From Dehalococcoidia bacterium (GTDB taxonomy: Bacteria; Chloroflexota; Dehalococcoidia; Dehalococcoidales; RBG-16-60-22), in assembly GCA_030615655.1 (NCBI GenBank), contig JAUWYU010000103.1:1-5927 (forward strand): a stretch of 5,927 bases of DNA, in the 5' to 3' direction. Under the pieces are notes generated by a model, which saw only the letters and a program-made list of their open reading frames with translations, had not been told where the DNA came from and made no database searches. The position numbers and the translations under genes are program-made. Every line of letters starts with the position of its first letter. Within the stretch, counting starts at the first letter, position 1. Positions 1 through 5,926 of the stretch are shown one piece after another.

Positions 1-110
1 CGTGAGATGTCCCCCACTACCCATAAGGGGGTGAGGTTAAGATATTACCGAATAATTTCCTTGACTACAAACTAAACTCAAGTAGAGAGGTTCTTTATCA
101 TAACATGAGG

Positions 111-116
111 TATAAT
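111..116 (+). promoter_or_regulatory. Possible -10 element for the deaminase gene
   Basis: A perfect TATAAT lies 32 bases before the ATG of the deaminase gene, in the right place for a -10 box. No good -35 hexamer lies 16 to 18 bases upstream. TTCTTT at 91-96 is too close, and TTGACT at 61-66 is too far away and has no -10 partner of its own. The site is therefore plausible but unproven. Confidence 0.4.
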
Positions 117-148
117 AGTGCAGATATCAAGAAACAGGAGATTCAATT

Positions 149-538
149 ATGACAATACAAGATTTGATTAATGAAGCGTATAGAATAACTGGAATATATC
201 AACCAAGCGATGAGTGCACTAGTGGTTCAGTAGGAGCAGCTTTAATAACTAGGGATGGTAATGTATATACGGGTGTATGTATTGATTGTGCCTGTAGTAT
301 TGGTTTTTGTGCTGAACATTCTGCCATTGCTGAAATGCTCAAACACAGAGAGTCAGAAATTGAAATGCTGGTATCCGTTAATAAAAAAAAGGAAATCGCT
401 CCACCTTGTGGGAGGTGCAGGGAGTTGATTTACCAGATTAACAAAGCAAATGCGAAGGCGAAAATAATACTCAATAAGAATGAAACCATTACATTAAAGG
501 AACTCCTGCCACACCATTGGTTAGATATATGGGGATGA
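149..538 (+). CDS. Cytidine/blasticidin-S deaminase-like zinc deaminase
   Basis: This complete 129-residue protein has the core of the cytidine deaminase superfamily, which removes amino groups hydrolytically from (deoxy)cytidine or related bases in the cytoplasm. The zinc and catalytic motif C-A-E is at residues 54-56 (Cys54 ligand, Glu56 proton shuttle). The second zinc motif P-C-G-R-C is at 86-90 (Cys87, Cys90). The strand around 28-43 (VGAALITRDGNVYTG) and the C-terminal ELLP at 118-121 fit both cytidine deaminase and blasticidin-S deaminase (Bsr/BSD), whose lengths are similar. In bacterial cytidine deaminases the segment after TGV reads N-I-E-N and binds ribose. Here it is C-I-D-C (44-47), so the substrate may not be cytidine. 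The ATG start has AGGAG at 136-140, eight bases upstream. The gene is about 38% GC and favours AT-ending codons, unlike the genes to the right, which suggests transfer. The deaminase fold is secure; the substrate is unknown. Confidence 0.8.
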   Translation: MTIQDLINEAYRITGIYQPSDECTSGSVGAALITRDGNVYTGVCIDCACSIGFCAEHSAIAEMLKHRESEIEMLVSVNKKKEIAPPCGRCRELIYQINKANAKAKIILNKNETITLKELLPHHWLDIWG

Positions 539-608
539 ATATACGGATTTTTATTATTAGTAGTACGAAATACAGAGAAAAATAACTATTTTCCCCTCCC
601 TACTTTTC

Positions 609-637
609 TTGACGCCCAGTTAAATCTCAAGTAAAAT
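609..637 (+). promoter_or_regulatory. Sigma-70-type promoter of the tRNA pair
   Basis: TTGACG (609-614) and TAAAAT (632-637) are separated by 17 bases. Each matches the consensus hexamer at five of six positions. Transcription would start near 644, about five bases before the mature 5' end of tRNA-Phe. This fits a tRNA operon promoter with a very short leader for RNase P to remove. Confidence 0.7.
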
Positions 638-648
638 AGAGCGTAATC

Positions 649-724
<76 letters not shown>

Positions 725-733
725 AGTTAGAGG

Positions 734-808
<75 letters not shown>

Positions 809-813
809 TTCTT

Positions 814-3324
814 TTACCCTTCCCATCCGGCTATTTCCACCAGGCATGAGTTGGGCGCCATGCCGGGGGCGTTCTTTGAGAGCATTCGCGCGGGCGTGAG
901 GATGCTGACACAGCCGCCTCTATCAGGGCTGTCCGGATTACCCGGCTCAAGGGGGTCGTACCTGCCGGAGCCGTAGTACGAGTGAACCACACCCGGCTTA
1001 ATCCTCTCGGTGACCTCGGCGATGCAGAGCACAACACCGCGGTCGTTATAGAGCTTGACGATATCGCCGTCTTTAATGCCCCGTGACCCGGCATCCGACG
1101 GGTGAATACGCACCGGACGCCAGCAGTAGCCGTCTTTCAGCACGCGGTGTCCCGGCACCTCTCCCAGCCATGAAACATTAGAATCATACTGGGTGTGGAA
1201 GGAGAACCTGGGGTGGGGGGTGATAAGCTGTAAAGGGTATTTCTCCGCCAGGTCCGAGTCGTAGCCCTCCCAGCTGGGGATATAGCGCGGGAGGGGTGGT
1301 CTTTCTTCGTCATCGGGGAGGTGTTTCAGCAGGCTCTGTGAGACAAACTCTATTTTGCCGCTGTAAGTGCCCAGCTCTTTGCCCCTTTCCGTGTTTCTTT
1401 TCGGGTTAAAGTGGTCGGGCGTATCGCACTCCCTGCCCTCGTAGAACCAGCGCAGGGCCGTCGTCGGCTTATAATCCTCCGGCATCGGCACGATGAAGTA
1501 ACCCTTTTCCTTAAAATCCTCAAAAGACATGTACTCGGGCAGGTCTGAGAAGTTGAAAACTTTCTCTATCCAGTCGTCCTCGGAATTACCCTCGGTAAAG
1601 TCTTCCCCAATGCCGAGCCTGCCGGCGAGTTCCGAGAAAATCCGGTAATCGGACTTCGATTCGTAGAGCGGCTCGATACACTTATGCTGATAGACAACGA
1701 CCCTGTGGTTGCAGGCATTAGAGCCGTGATGGGTATAGCCTCCGGTGTTAGCCCATTCGCCGATATCATTCCTCTCGAAATTGGTACAGGCCGGCAGAAT
1801 GATATCGGCCAGTCCCGTTTCCGTACACCACCAACAGTCCTGATTGACCACAAATTCGAGCTTGGGGCTCTGGTACATCCTAACCCATCGATTGGTTGCG
1901 GTCAGGGTGCTGAGGAAGGAGCCGCCGTAGCGATAAAACATCCTGACCTCAGAACAGCCGGGAGCCGGATAGGTATACGGAACGAACTGCTGCTCCAGTG
2001 ATTGTCCGCAGAAAGTCTCCCCCATCCACTGAATGGGCGGGCTGAGAACAGCCTCCGGCAGGAGCAGACGGTAAATGCGCTGCGCTACCGGGTTAACGGC
2101 CGGTTTCCTGGCGAAATTATCCAGGAAATTGGCTCCGAAAGAGCTGTAGCCGGGAAATTCAAAGGACGAGTTATATGGCGACCCCATAGTCGTGCCCCAG
2201 ATGTTGACGCCCGGTTTTCCCAGTCCCTGCATCGCCTGGAGCAGTACCATCAATCTGGCCCATTCCGTGCCGTAAGCCTGACGGCAGGCACCGGACTCAC
2301 CACCGCGGGAGCCGGCAGCAAGCATCGTCCGCTTTGATGCCCATTCCCTGGCCAGTCCTTTGATGGTATAGGCCGGCACATCACATATCTCCGCAGCCCA
2401 TTCCGGTGTCCGCTCTACGCCGTCATCTTCACCAAGGACGTGTTTCCTGAACTCTTCAAAGCCGACCGTATGCGTGGCTACATAGTCCTTATCATAGGTG
2501 TCTTCCTTCAGCCATACATAAGCAATGGCCTCGGCCATAGACGCATCGGTGCCGGGGCGGGGGGCTATCCATTTATCACCCAGAATCGTGGCAGTATAAT
2601 TACAAAACGGGTCGATGAAAACCTGCTTCTTACCCAGGTCTCTCAGCCACAGTCGCCAGACAGTCGATTCCTGACCTCCGTAGATGGCGCGTGTCGAATC
2701 GGGGTCATTCCCCCAGTGCACAACAAGGTCGGTATTTTTGAGGGCATCCTCCAGCAGGTCGTACTGTTCCGGCATGCCCAGTCTCCAGAAAAAGCCGTAA
2801 ACATGTGTGGCACCCCAGTGCCAGCCTTCCCAGCTGTCGGGGTTGTCCAGAATATCCGTGAAACCAATCATATTAAAGAATCTCGCCCATGCCGATGTGC
2901 GGTAGCCCACGTTGCCCCAGTTGTGGTGCGAGGAAGACCGTGACATGATGGCTTCCGGACCGTAAACACTCCTGATTCTCTGCATCTCGCCGGCAATAAT
3001 ATCCAGAGCCCTGTCCCAGCTGATGCGTTTGTACTCAGACCTGCCCCTGTTTTCCGGATGCCTGTTGCCGTCGGGGTCGAAATCCACCCTCTGGAGGGGA
3101 TACTTAATCCTGGCATCGGAGTATATCCGCGCCTTCTCAGCCATGGTAAAAGGAGCGACGCAGGCCTTCCTGAGCGGTGAAAACATCTGGCCGCCGACGT
3201 CGATTGTCCATGAGGACGCGTCGTTATCCGTCAGGACAAGGGGACGGACCCGAATTATCTTCCCGTCCCTCACGTGAACCTGAACCGGCCCGCCGTTGGT
3301 TAGATTCGTAAAAACTTTCTCCAA
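814..3324 (-). CDS. Transhydroxylase-type molybdopterin oxidoreductase, large subunit
   Basis: This 836-residue protein belongs to the DMSO reductase superfamily and aligns almost end to end with the large subunit of Pelobacter acidigallici pyrogallol-phloroglucinol transhydroxylase (about 875 residues). That enzyme moves hydroxyl groups on phenols in the cytoplasm without net redox change. Shared blocks include GGPVQVHVRDGKIIR (11-25), SSHHNWGNVGYR (131-142), NPDSWEGWHWG (161-171), PEQYDLLED (185-193), FPGY (390-393), ADIILPACTNFER (506-518) and DRGG (801-804). Ser164 in DSW matches the serine ligand of molybdenum. As in that subunit, there is no N-terminal cysteine cluster for [4Fe-4S] and no Tat signal. 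About 30 residues are missing after FPGY. The start is TTG at 3324: an in-frame TAG at 3331-3333 excludes longer forms, and homology begins at residue 1. AAGGA (3341-3337) lies 12 bases upstream. The gene stands alone, with no iron-sulfur partner beside it. The family is confident; the substrate is not known. Confidence 0.87.
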   Translation of the reverse strand: MEKVFTNLTNGGPVQVHVRDGKIIRVRPLVLTDNDASSWTIDVGGQMFSPLRKACVAPFTMAEKARIYSDARIKYPLQRVDFDPDGNRHPENRGRSEYKRISWDRALDIIAGEMQRIRSVYGPEAIMSRSSSHHNWGNVGYRTSAWARFFNMIGFTDILDNPDSWEGWHWGATHVYGFFWRLGMPEQYDLLEDALKNTDLVVHWGNDPDSTRAIYGGQESTVWRLWLRDLGKKQVFIDPFCNYTATILGDKWIAPRPGTDASMAEAIAYVWLKEDTYDKDYVATHTVGFEEFRKHVLGEDDGVERTPEWAAEICDVPAYTIKGLAREWASKRTMLAAGSRGGESGACRQAYGTEWARLMVLLQAMQGLGKPGVNIWGTTMGSPYNSSFEFPGYSSFGANFLDNFARKPAVNPVAQRIYRLLLPEAVLSPPIQWMGETFCGQSLEQQFVPYTYPAPGCSEVRMFYRYGGSFLSTLTATNRWVRMYQSPKLEFVVNQDCWWCTETGLADIILPACTNFERNDIGEWANTGGYTHHGSNACNHRVVVYQHKCIEPLYESKSDYRIFSELAGRLGIGEDFTEGNSEDDWIEKVFNFSDLPEYMSFEDFKEKGYFIVPMPEDYKPTTALRWFYEGRECDTPDHFNPKRNTERGKELGTYSGKIEFVSQSLLKHLPDDEERPPLPRYIPSWEGYDSDLAEKYPLQLITPHPRFSFHTQYDSNVSWLGEVPGHRVLKDGYCWRPVRIHPSDAGSRGIKDGDIVKLYNDRGVVLCIAEVTERIKPGVVHSYYGSGRYDPLEPGNPDSPDRGGCVSILTPARMLSKNAPGMAPNSCLVEIAGWEG

Positions 3325-3392
3325 AATAAACTATCGTCCTTATAGTGATGGTGCCGTAACGTGTGCTGAAAACCGAGAATCGACCCGGAAAT

Positions 3393-3425
3393 AATACTGG
3401 ATAAGTCAGTTAGTATTTTCTTATC
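3393..3425. repeat. Two interleaved inverted repeats in the divergent control region
   Basis: GATAAG (3400-3405) is the exact inverse of CTTATC (3420-3425), and AATACT (3393-3398) is the exact inverse of AGTATT (3412-3417). The arms interleave, so one arm of each pair lies between the arms of the other. The block sits just downstream of the predicted minus-strand start near 3426, in the leader of the oxidoreductase mRNA, and just upstream of the -10 box of the endonuclease gene. It could be an operator or two competing RNA hairpins. Which of these is not determined by the sequence alone, and chance is possible in AT-rich DNA. Confidence 0.4.
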
Positions 3426-3432
3426 TATTAAA

Positions 3433-3461
3433 AGTATAATAAATAAGCATGGTGATATCAA
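3433..3461 (-). promoter_or_regulatory. Promoter of the transhydroxylase-like gene
   Basis: On the minus strand TTGATA (3461-3456) is followed after exactly 17 bases by TATACT (3438-3433). Both hexamers match the sigma-70 consensus at five of six positions. The start would fall near 3426, giving a leader of about 100 bases before the TTG start codon. Its -10 overlaps the -10 of the opposing endonuclease gene, so the two promoters probably cannot be occupied together. Confidence 0.65.
3435..3440 (+). promoter_or_regulatory. Possible -10 element for the exonuclease III gene
   Basis: A perfect TATAAT lies 36 bases before the GTG start of the exonuclease III gene. No convincing -35 hexamer lies 16 to 18 bases upstream (the best is TAGTAT at 3411-3416), and no TG extends the box. 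It may be a weak or activator-dependent promoter. It overlaps the -10 of the minus-strand promoter. Confidence 0.4.
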
Positions 3462-3476
3462 GCTGGGGAGACAGAA

Positions 3477-4256
3477 GTGACGGAAGAAACGAAGCTGCTG
3501 TGCTGGAACGTTAACGGCATCAGGGCCATAAAAGGTAAGGGCTTTCTGGACTGGCTTTATAAAGAATCCCCGGATATTCTTTGCCTTCAGGAAACAAAGG
3601 CCCATACTGAGCAGCTCGATGCCGACCTGAAAGAGCCGCAGGGATATCATACGTACTGGAATTACCCGGAGAGGAAGGGTTACAGCGGCGTGGCTATCTT
3701 CACCAGAGAAGAGCCGCTTAACGTCTGGTATGACTTCGGTAAAACCAAACTTGACATGGAAGGGAGGGTCGTTGCTGCCGAATATCCCGAATTTATCCTC
3801 TTCAACATATATTTCCCCAACGGCAAGAAAGACCAGGGGCGCCTGGACTATAAGCTGGCTTTTTATGAAGCCTTCCTGAAGTACGCCGATACCCTGAAAG
3901 CGGCGGGCAAGAAGCTGGTTATCTGCGGCGACCTCAACACAGCCCATAATGAAATCGACCTAGCCCGGCCAAAGGAGAACTCCAAGGTATCCGGTTTTCT
4001 GCCTGAAGAAAGAGCCTGGATGGACAAGTTTGTGGCTCATGGCTACGTGGATACCTTTCGCCACTTCAACAAGGAACCGAACCAGTATACGTGGTGGGAT
4101 ATGAAATCGGGAGCCCGGGCAAGAAACGTCGGCTGGAGGCTCGACTATTTCTTCGTCAGCGAGGACCTGCTGCCTTCAGTTACCAGGGCATTCATCATGT
4201 CCGAGGTGATGGGCTCCGACCACTGCCCGGTGGGCATTACCCTGAAAATGGCCTAG
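3477..4256 (+). CDS. xth: Exodeoxyribonuclease III / AP endonuclease
   Basis: This 259-residue, full-length member of the Xth/ExoA/APE1 family repairs DNA in the cytoplasm. It cuts 5' of abasic sites and trims damaged 3' ends for base excision repair. All expected active-site motifs are present: WNVNGIRA with Asn11 near the N terminus, LQETKA with the metal-binding Glu39, NIYFPNG with Tyr112, GDLN with Asp152 and Asn154, RLDYFFVS with Asp223, and SDHCP with the Asp248-His249 pair. The RNVGWRLDYF segment (216-225) is typical of this family. The start is GTG, fixed by GGGGAG at 3465-3470 six bases upstream and by the family's usual N terminus. The gene is divergent from the molybdopterin enzyme. 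Its TAG stop shares three bases with the stop codon of the convergent phosphatase gene. It looks like a housekeeping gene in a single-gene unit. Its exact balance of exonuclease and endonuclease activity cannot be read from sequence. Confidence 0.95.
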   Translation: MTEETKLLCWNVNGIRAIKGKGFLDWLYKESPDILCLQETKAHTEQLDADLKEPQGYHTYWNYPERKGYSGVAIFTREEPLNVWYDFGKTKLDMEGRVVAAEYPEFILFNIYFPNGKKDQGRLDYKLAFYEAFLKYADTLKAAGKKLVICGDLNTAHNEIDLARPKENSKVSGFLPEERAWMDKFVAHGYVDTFRHFNKEPNQYTWWDMKSGARARNVGWRLDYFFVSEDLLPSVTRAFIMSEVMGSDHCPVGITLKMA

Positions 4257-4903
4257 TCGGTTGAGAGCGTCTCCAGGCCACTGGCGACATCAAAGAAATC
4301 GTTGAAGGGGGTGCACTCAAGTTTTTCCTCACGGCAGCGCTCGAGAAGGTCGCCGGTAGCGAAGACCTTAATGGCCCGCCTTGACGAAAAGATATCCGAT
4401 ATGCCGTTGCCAACGTAGACGATACTGTAGCCCTTTTTCTCCAGCAGGCCGGTATAGGCCTCCTTGAAGCCTGCTTCCAGCTCATGGCCATCCGGGCCTA
4501 CATATCTGACCGTCATACCATCGGAGTCGAACTGACACTGCGCAGCATATACATCAATACCGCTTACGCCCATATCCTCCAGTATAGCCTCTATATAGAA
4601 GTCCAGACCGTTGCTGACAATGATAACCTTAAAGTCTTTCCGGCAGCAGTAGTGCAATAACTCGCGGAAGCCGGGGCGCACTTTCACCCGGTCACTATTA
4701 AACACAAGGTCAAGCATGGTCAGCCGGTCGGCTTTCATCATACCGAATACCCTTTTATTGAAGGTACCGACCGGTATCTTACCTTCCGTGTATTCTGTCA
4801 ACATATCCCGCCAATTGCTGCCGACATAAGTATCCAGCAAGAGGAAGCTCACATCTTCCTCGGTGATGGTGCCATCGAAGTCCAGTTGAACGGCGATTTT
4901 CAT
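4253..4903 (-). CDS. MtnX-like HAD-family phosphatase
   Basis: This 216-residue cytoplasmic HAD-superfamily hydrolase has all the main motifs. Motif I is DFDGTIT (8-14), with nucleophile Asp8 and acid/base Asp10. Motif II is VSNG (96-99, Ser97). The probable motif III lysine is Lys147 in FKEAY, and motif IV is GNGISD (165-170), with the metal-binding Asp170. The sequence resembles the HAD-IB group containing MtnX (2-hydroxy-3-keto-5-methylthiopentenyl-1-phosphate phosphatase of methionine salvage), phosphoserine phosphatase and PHOSPHO2-type enzymes, and its length is right for MtnX. No other methionine-salvage gene is nearby, so a small-molecule phosphatase of unknown substrate is the safe reading. 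ATG at 4903 is the first start after an in-frame TGA (4907-4909). AAGGAG (4921-4916) lies 12 bases upstream, which is rather far. It converges on the exonuclease III gene with overlapping stops and diverges from the DUF72 gene. Confidence 0.85.
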   Translation of the reverse strand: MKIAVQLDFDGTITEEDVSFLLLDTYVGSNWRDMLTEYTEGKIPVGTFNKRVFGMMKADRLTMLDLVFNSDRVKVRPGFRELLHYCCRKDFKVIIVSNGLDFYIEAILEDMGVSGIDVYAAQCQFDSDGMTVRYVGPDGHELEAGFKEAYTGLLEKKGYSIVYVGNGISDIFSSRRAIKVFATGDLLERCREEKLECTPFNDFFDVASGLETLSTD

Positions 4904-4944
4904 AATTCAGGGTAACTCCTTCTTATATCACTCTGGCTAAGTCC

Positions 4945-4974
4945 AATATACAGGGATTGAGTCTGAACGGTCAA
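4945..4974 (-). promoter_or_regulatory. Promoter of the HAD phosphatase gene
   Basis: On the minus strand TTGACC (4974-4969) and TATATT (4950-4945) are 18 bases apart, each matching the consensus at five of six positions. Transcription would begin near 4938, giving a leader of about 35 bases that includes the AAGGAG site. The -35 lies two bases from the -35 of the divergent DUF72 promoter. Confidence 0.6.
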
Positions 4975-4993
4975 GCTTGGAAAAACACCAAGC
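4975..4993. repeat. Inverted repeat within the DUF72 promoter
   Basis: GCTTGG (4975-4980) and CCAAGC (4988-4993) form a perfect 6-bp inverted repeat with a 7-base spacer. It overlaps the -35 and fills part of the spacer of the DUF72 promoter, next to the -35 of the phosphatase promoter. The left arm also lies in the palindrome CAAGCTTG (4972-4979). This position suits a repressor site, though no regulator is identified. Confidence 0.35.
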
Positions 4994-5005
4994 CGATGCT
5001 AGAAT
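4977..5005 (+). promoter_or_regulatory. Extended -10 promoter of the DUF72 gene
   Basis: TTGGAA (4977-4982, four of six) and TAGAAT (5000-5005, five of six) are 17 bases apart, and TGC at 4997-4999 makes the -10 an extended one. The predicted start, near 5012, coincides with the ribosome-binding site, so the leader would be only about 14 bases long. Confidence 0.58.
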
Positions 5006-5011
5006 GAGCGC

Positions 5012-5017
5012 GGGAGG
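5012..5017 (+). promoter_or_regulatory. Ribosome-binding site that decides the DUF72 start
   Basis: GGGAGG is followed by eight bases and then TTG at 5026. The upstream GTG at 5017 overlaps this site and so cannot use it. This favours TTG at 5026 as the start codon. Confidence 0.7.
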
Positions 5018-5025
5018 TGTTTAAG

Positions 5026-5748
5026 TTGGCGTGTTACTTTATCGGTACATCCGGCTGGCACTATGATGACTGGCGTAAACGGTTCTACCCGGAGAAACTG
5101 CCGAAGACGAAATGGCTCGAGTTCTACGCCCGTCATTTCTCCACGGTCGAACTCAACAATACTTTCTATCGACTACCTTCGGAGACTGCATTCACCAACT
5201 GGTATGATTCATCGCCGCCCGACTTCATCTTTGCGGTGAAGGTAAGCCGATACATAACGCATATAAAGCGGTTGAAGGACTGTGACGAGGCGGTCAGTAA
5301 ATTTATGTCAAGGGCGGGCATTTTGGAAGAGAAGCTGGGGCCGCTCCTGTACCAACTGCCGCCGGGTATGCACCGCAACGATGAGATACTGGCGTCTTTC
5401 CTGAAAAGCCTCCCGGGGGAATTCAGGCATGTCATTGAGTTCAGACATCAGTCATGGCTGGTGGACGAGGTCTTTGACATACTGCGGCGGCATAAGGCCG
5501 GACTGTGCGTTTTTGATATGCCCGATTTCACCTGCCCCCTGCTGGCCACGGCCGACTTCGCCTATATCAGATTTCACGGTCGTGACAGTCTGTACTCCAG
5601 TTGCTACAGCGACGAGGAACTGGCCGAATGGGCAAAGAGAATAGGCGACCTGGCTAAAAATCTGGAGTCGGTCTACATCTACTTTAATAACGACGTGGAA
5701 GGGTTTGCGCTGAAGAATGCGGCGAAGATAAGAGAGTTTCTGGGGTAA
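5026..5748 (+). CDS. DUF72 (YecE-like) family protein
   Basis: This 240-residue protein belongs to the DUF72/YecE family, predicted TIM-barrel proteins common in bacteria and archaea without a settled biochemical function. Family hallmarks run through it: GTSGWHYDDW (7-16), TVELNNTFYRLP (40-51), FAVKVSRYITH (69-79), LGPLLYQLPP (104-113), VIEFRHQSW (136-144), YIRFHGR (180-186) and YIYFNND (217-223) before the C-terminal helix. The length is normal and no break is seen. TTG at 5026 is preferred to the in-frame GTG at 5017, because GGGAGG (5012-5017) is ideally placed for TTG and would overlap GTG, and because the family start lies just before the IGTSGW strand. There is no signal peptide or membrane segment. 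The gene is divergent from the HAD phosphatase, with 122 bases between start codons. No terminator hairpin is evident after its TAA. Confidence 0.88.
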   Translation: MACYFIGTSGWHYDDWRKRFYPEKLPKTKWLEFYARHFSTVELNNTFYRLPSETAFTNWYDSSPPDFIFAVKVSRYITHIKRLKDCDEAVSKFMSRAGILEEKLGPLLYQLPPGMHRNDEILASFLKSLPGEFRHVIEFRHQSWLVDEVFDILRRHKAGLCVFDMPDFTCPLLATADFAYIRFHGRDSLYSSCYSDEELAEWAKRIGDLAKNLESVYIYFNNDVEGFALKNAAKIREFLG

Positions 5749-5789
5749 GGGAGAAGAGCTACACAATGCATATTAGAATTTAACGGACG

Positions 5790-5818
5790 TTGACATTTGA
5801 CTATGAGGCAGATAAAAA
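5790..5818 (+). promoter_or_regulatory. Weak candidate promoter downstream of the DUF72 gene
   Basis: A perfect TTGACA (5790-5795) is followed after 17 bases by TAAAAA (5813-5818, four of six). A second TTGACT (5797-5802) lies 19 bases before TAGAAT (5822-5827). No plus-strand reading frame begins in the remaining window, so any transcript would be antisense to the possible minus-strand gene at the edge. The site may be fortuitous in AT-rich DNA. Confidence 0.22.
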
Positions 5819-5926
5819 CTCTAGAATCATTGAATTTACTATCCTCACTCGTTCACTAACTGTCAACTCATCGCCAATTCTGCGACATAAAGCTGCTATT
5901 TCAGCAAGGTCTATTGAATCGGAAAC
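5801..5926 (-). CDS. Possible 3' end of a minus-strand gene (partial)
   Basis: One minus-strand frame is open from the window edge for 41 codons and ends at TAG (5803-5801), while the other two minus-strand frames are closed close to the edge. The residues look protein-like and helical: IDLAEIAALCRRIGDEL near the start of the visible part, then SERVRIVNSMILEFLSAS at the end. I do not recognise a family. An open run of this length can also arise by chance (about one in seven for one random frame), so the call is tentative. If real, the gene converges on the DUF72 gene with about 50 bases between stops. Confidence 0.35.
   Translation of the reverse strand, partial: VSDSIDLAEIAALCRRIGDELTVSERVRIVNSMILEFLSAS

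Noticed and set aside
11..31. CCCCC/GGGGG hairpin considered as a terminator of a gene to the left
   Set aside because: The stem is only five pairs with an 11-base loop, and no T-run follows on the plus strand.
61..66. TTGACT considered as the -35 of the deaminase promoter
   Set aside because: No -10-like hexamer lies 16 to 18 bases downstream, and the TATAAT at 111 is 44 bases away.
7..75. Short plus-strand frame of 22 codons at the left edge
   Set aside because: It is very short, has no ribosome-binding site that can be seen, and has no recognisable content.
1684..2943. Three plus-strand frames of 105, 111 and 167 residues inside the oxidoreductase gene
   Set aside because: They are antisense shadows of a well-supported GC-biased gene, lack family resemblance, and are explained by its codon bias.
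3300..3947. Minus-strand frame of 215 residues opposite the exonuclease III gene, considered as a possible small subunit upstream of the transhydroxylase
   Set aside because: It overlaps the confident exonuclease III gene on the other strand, has no cysteine motifs for iron-sulfur clusters, and resembles no known small subunit.
5838..5866. Minus-strand TTGACA with GATAGT 17 bases on, considered as a promoter
   Set aside because: It lies inside the possible partial gene, and only a nine-residue frame follows before the stop, so there is nothing for it to express within the gap.
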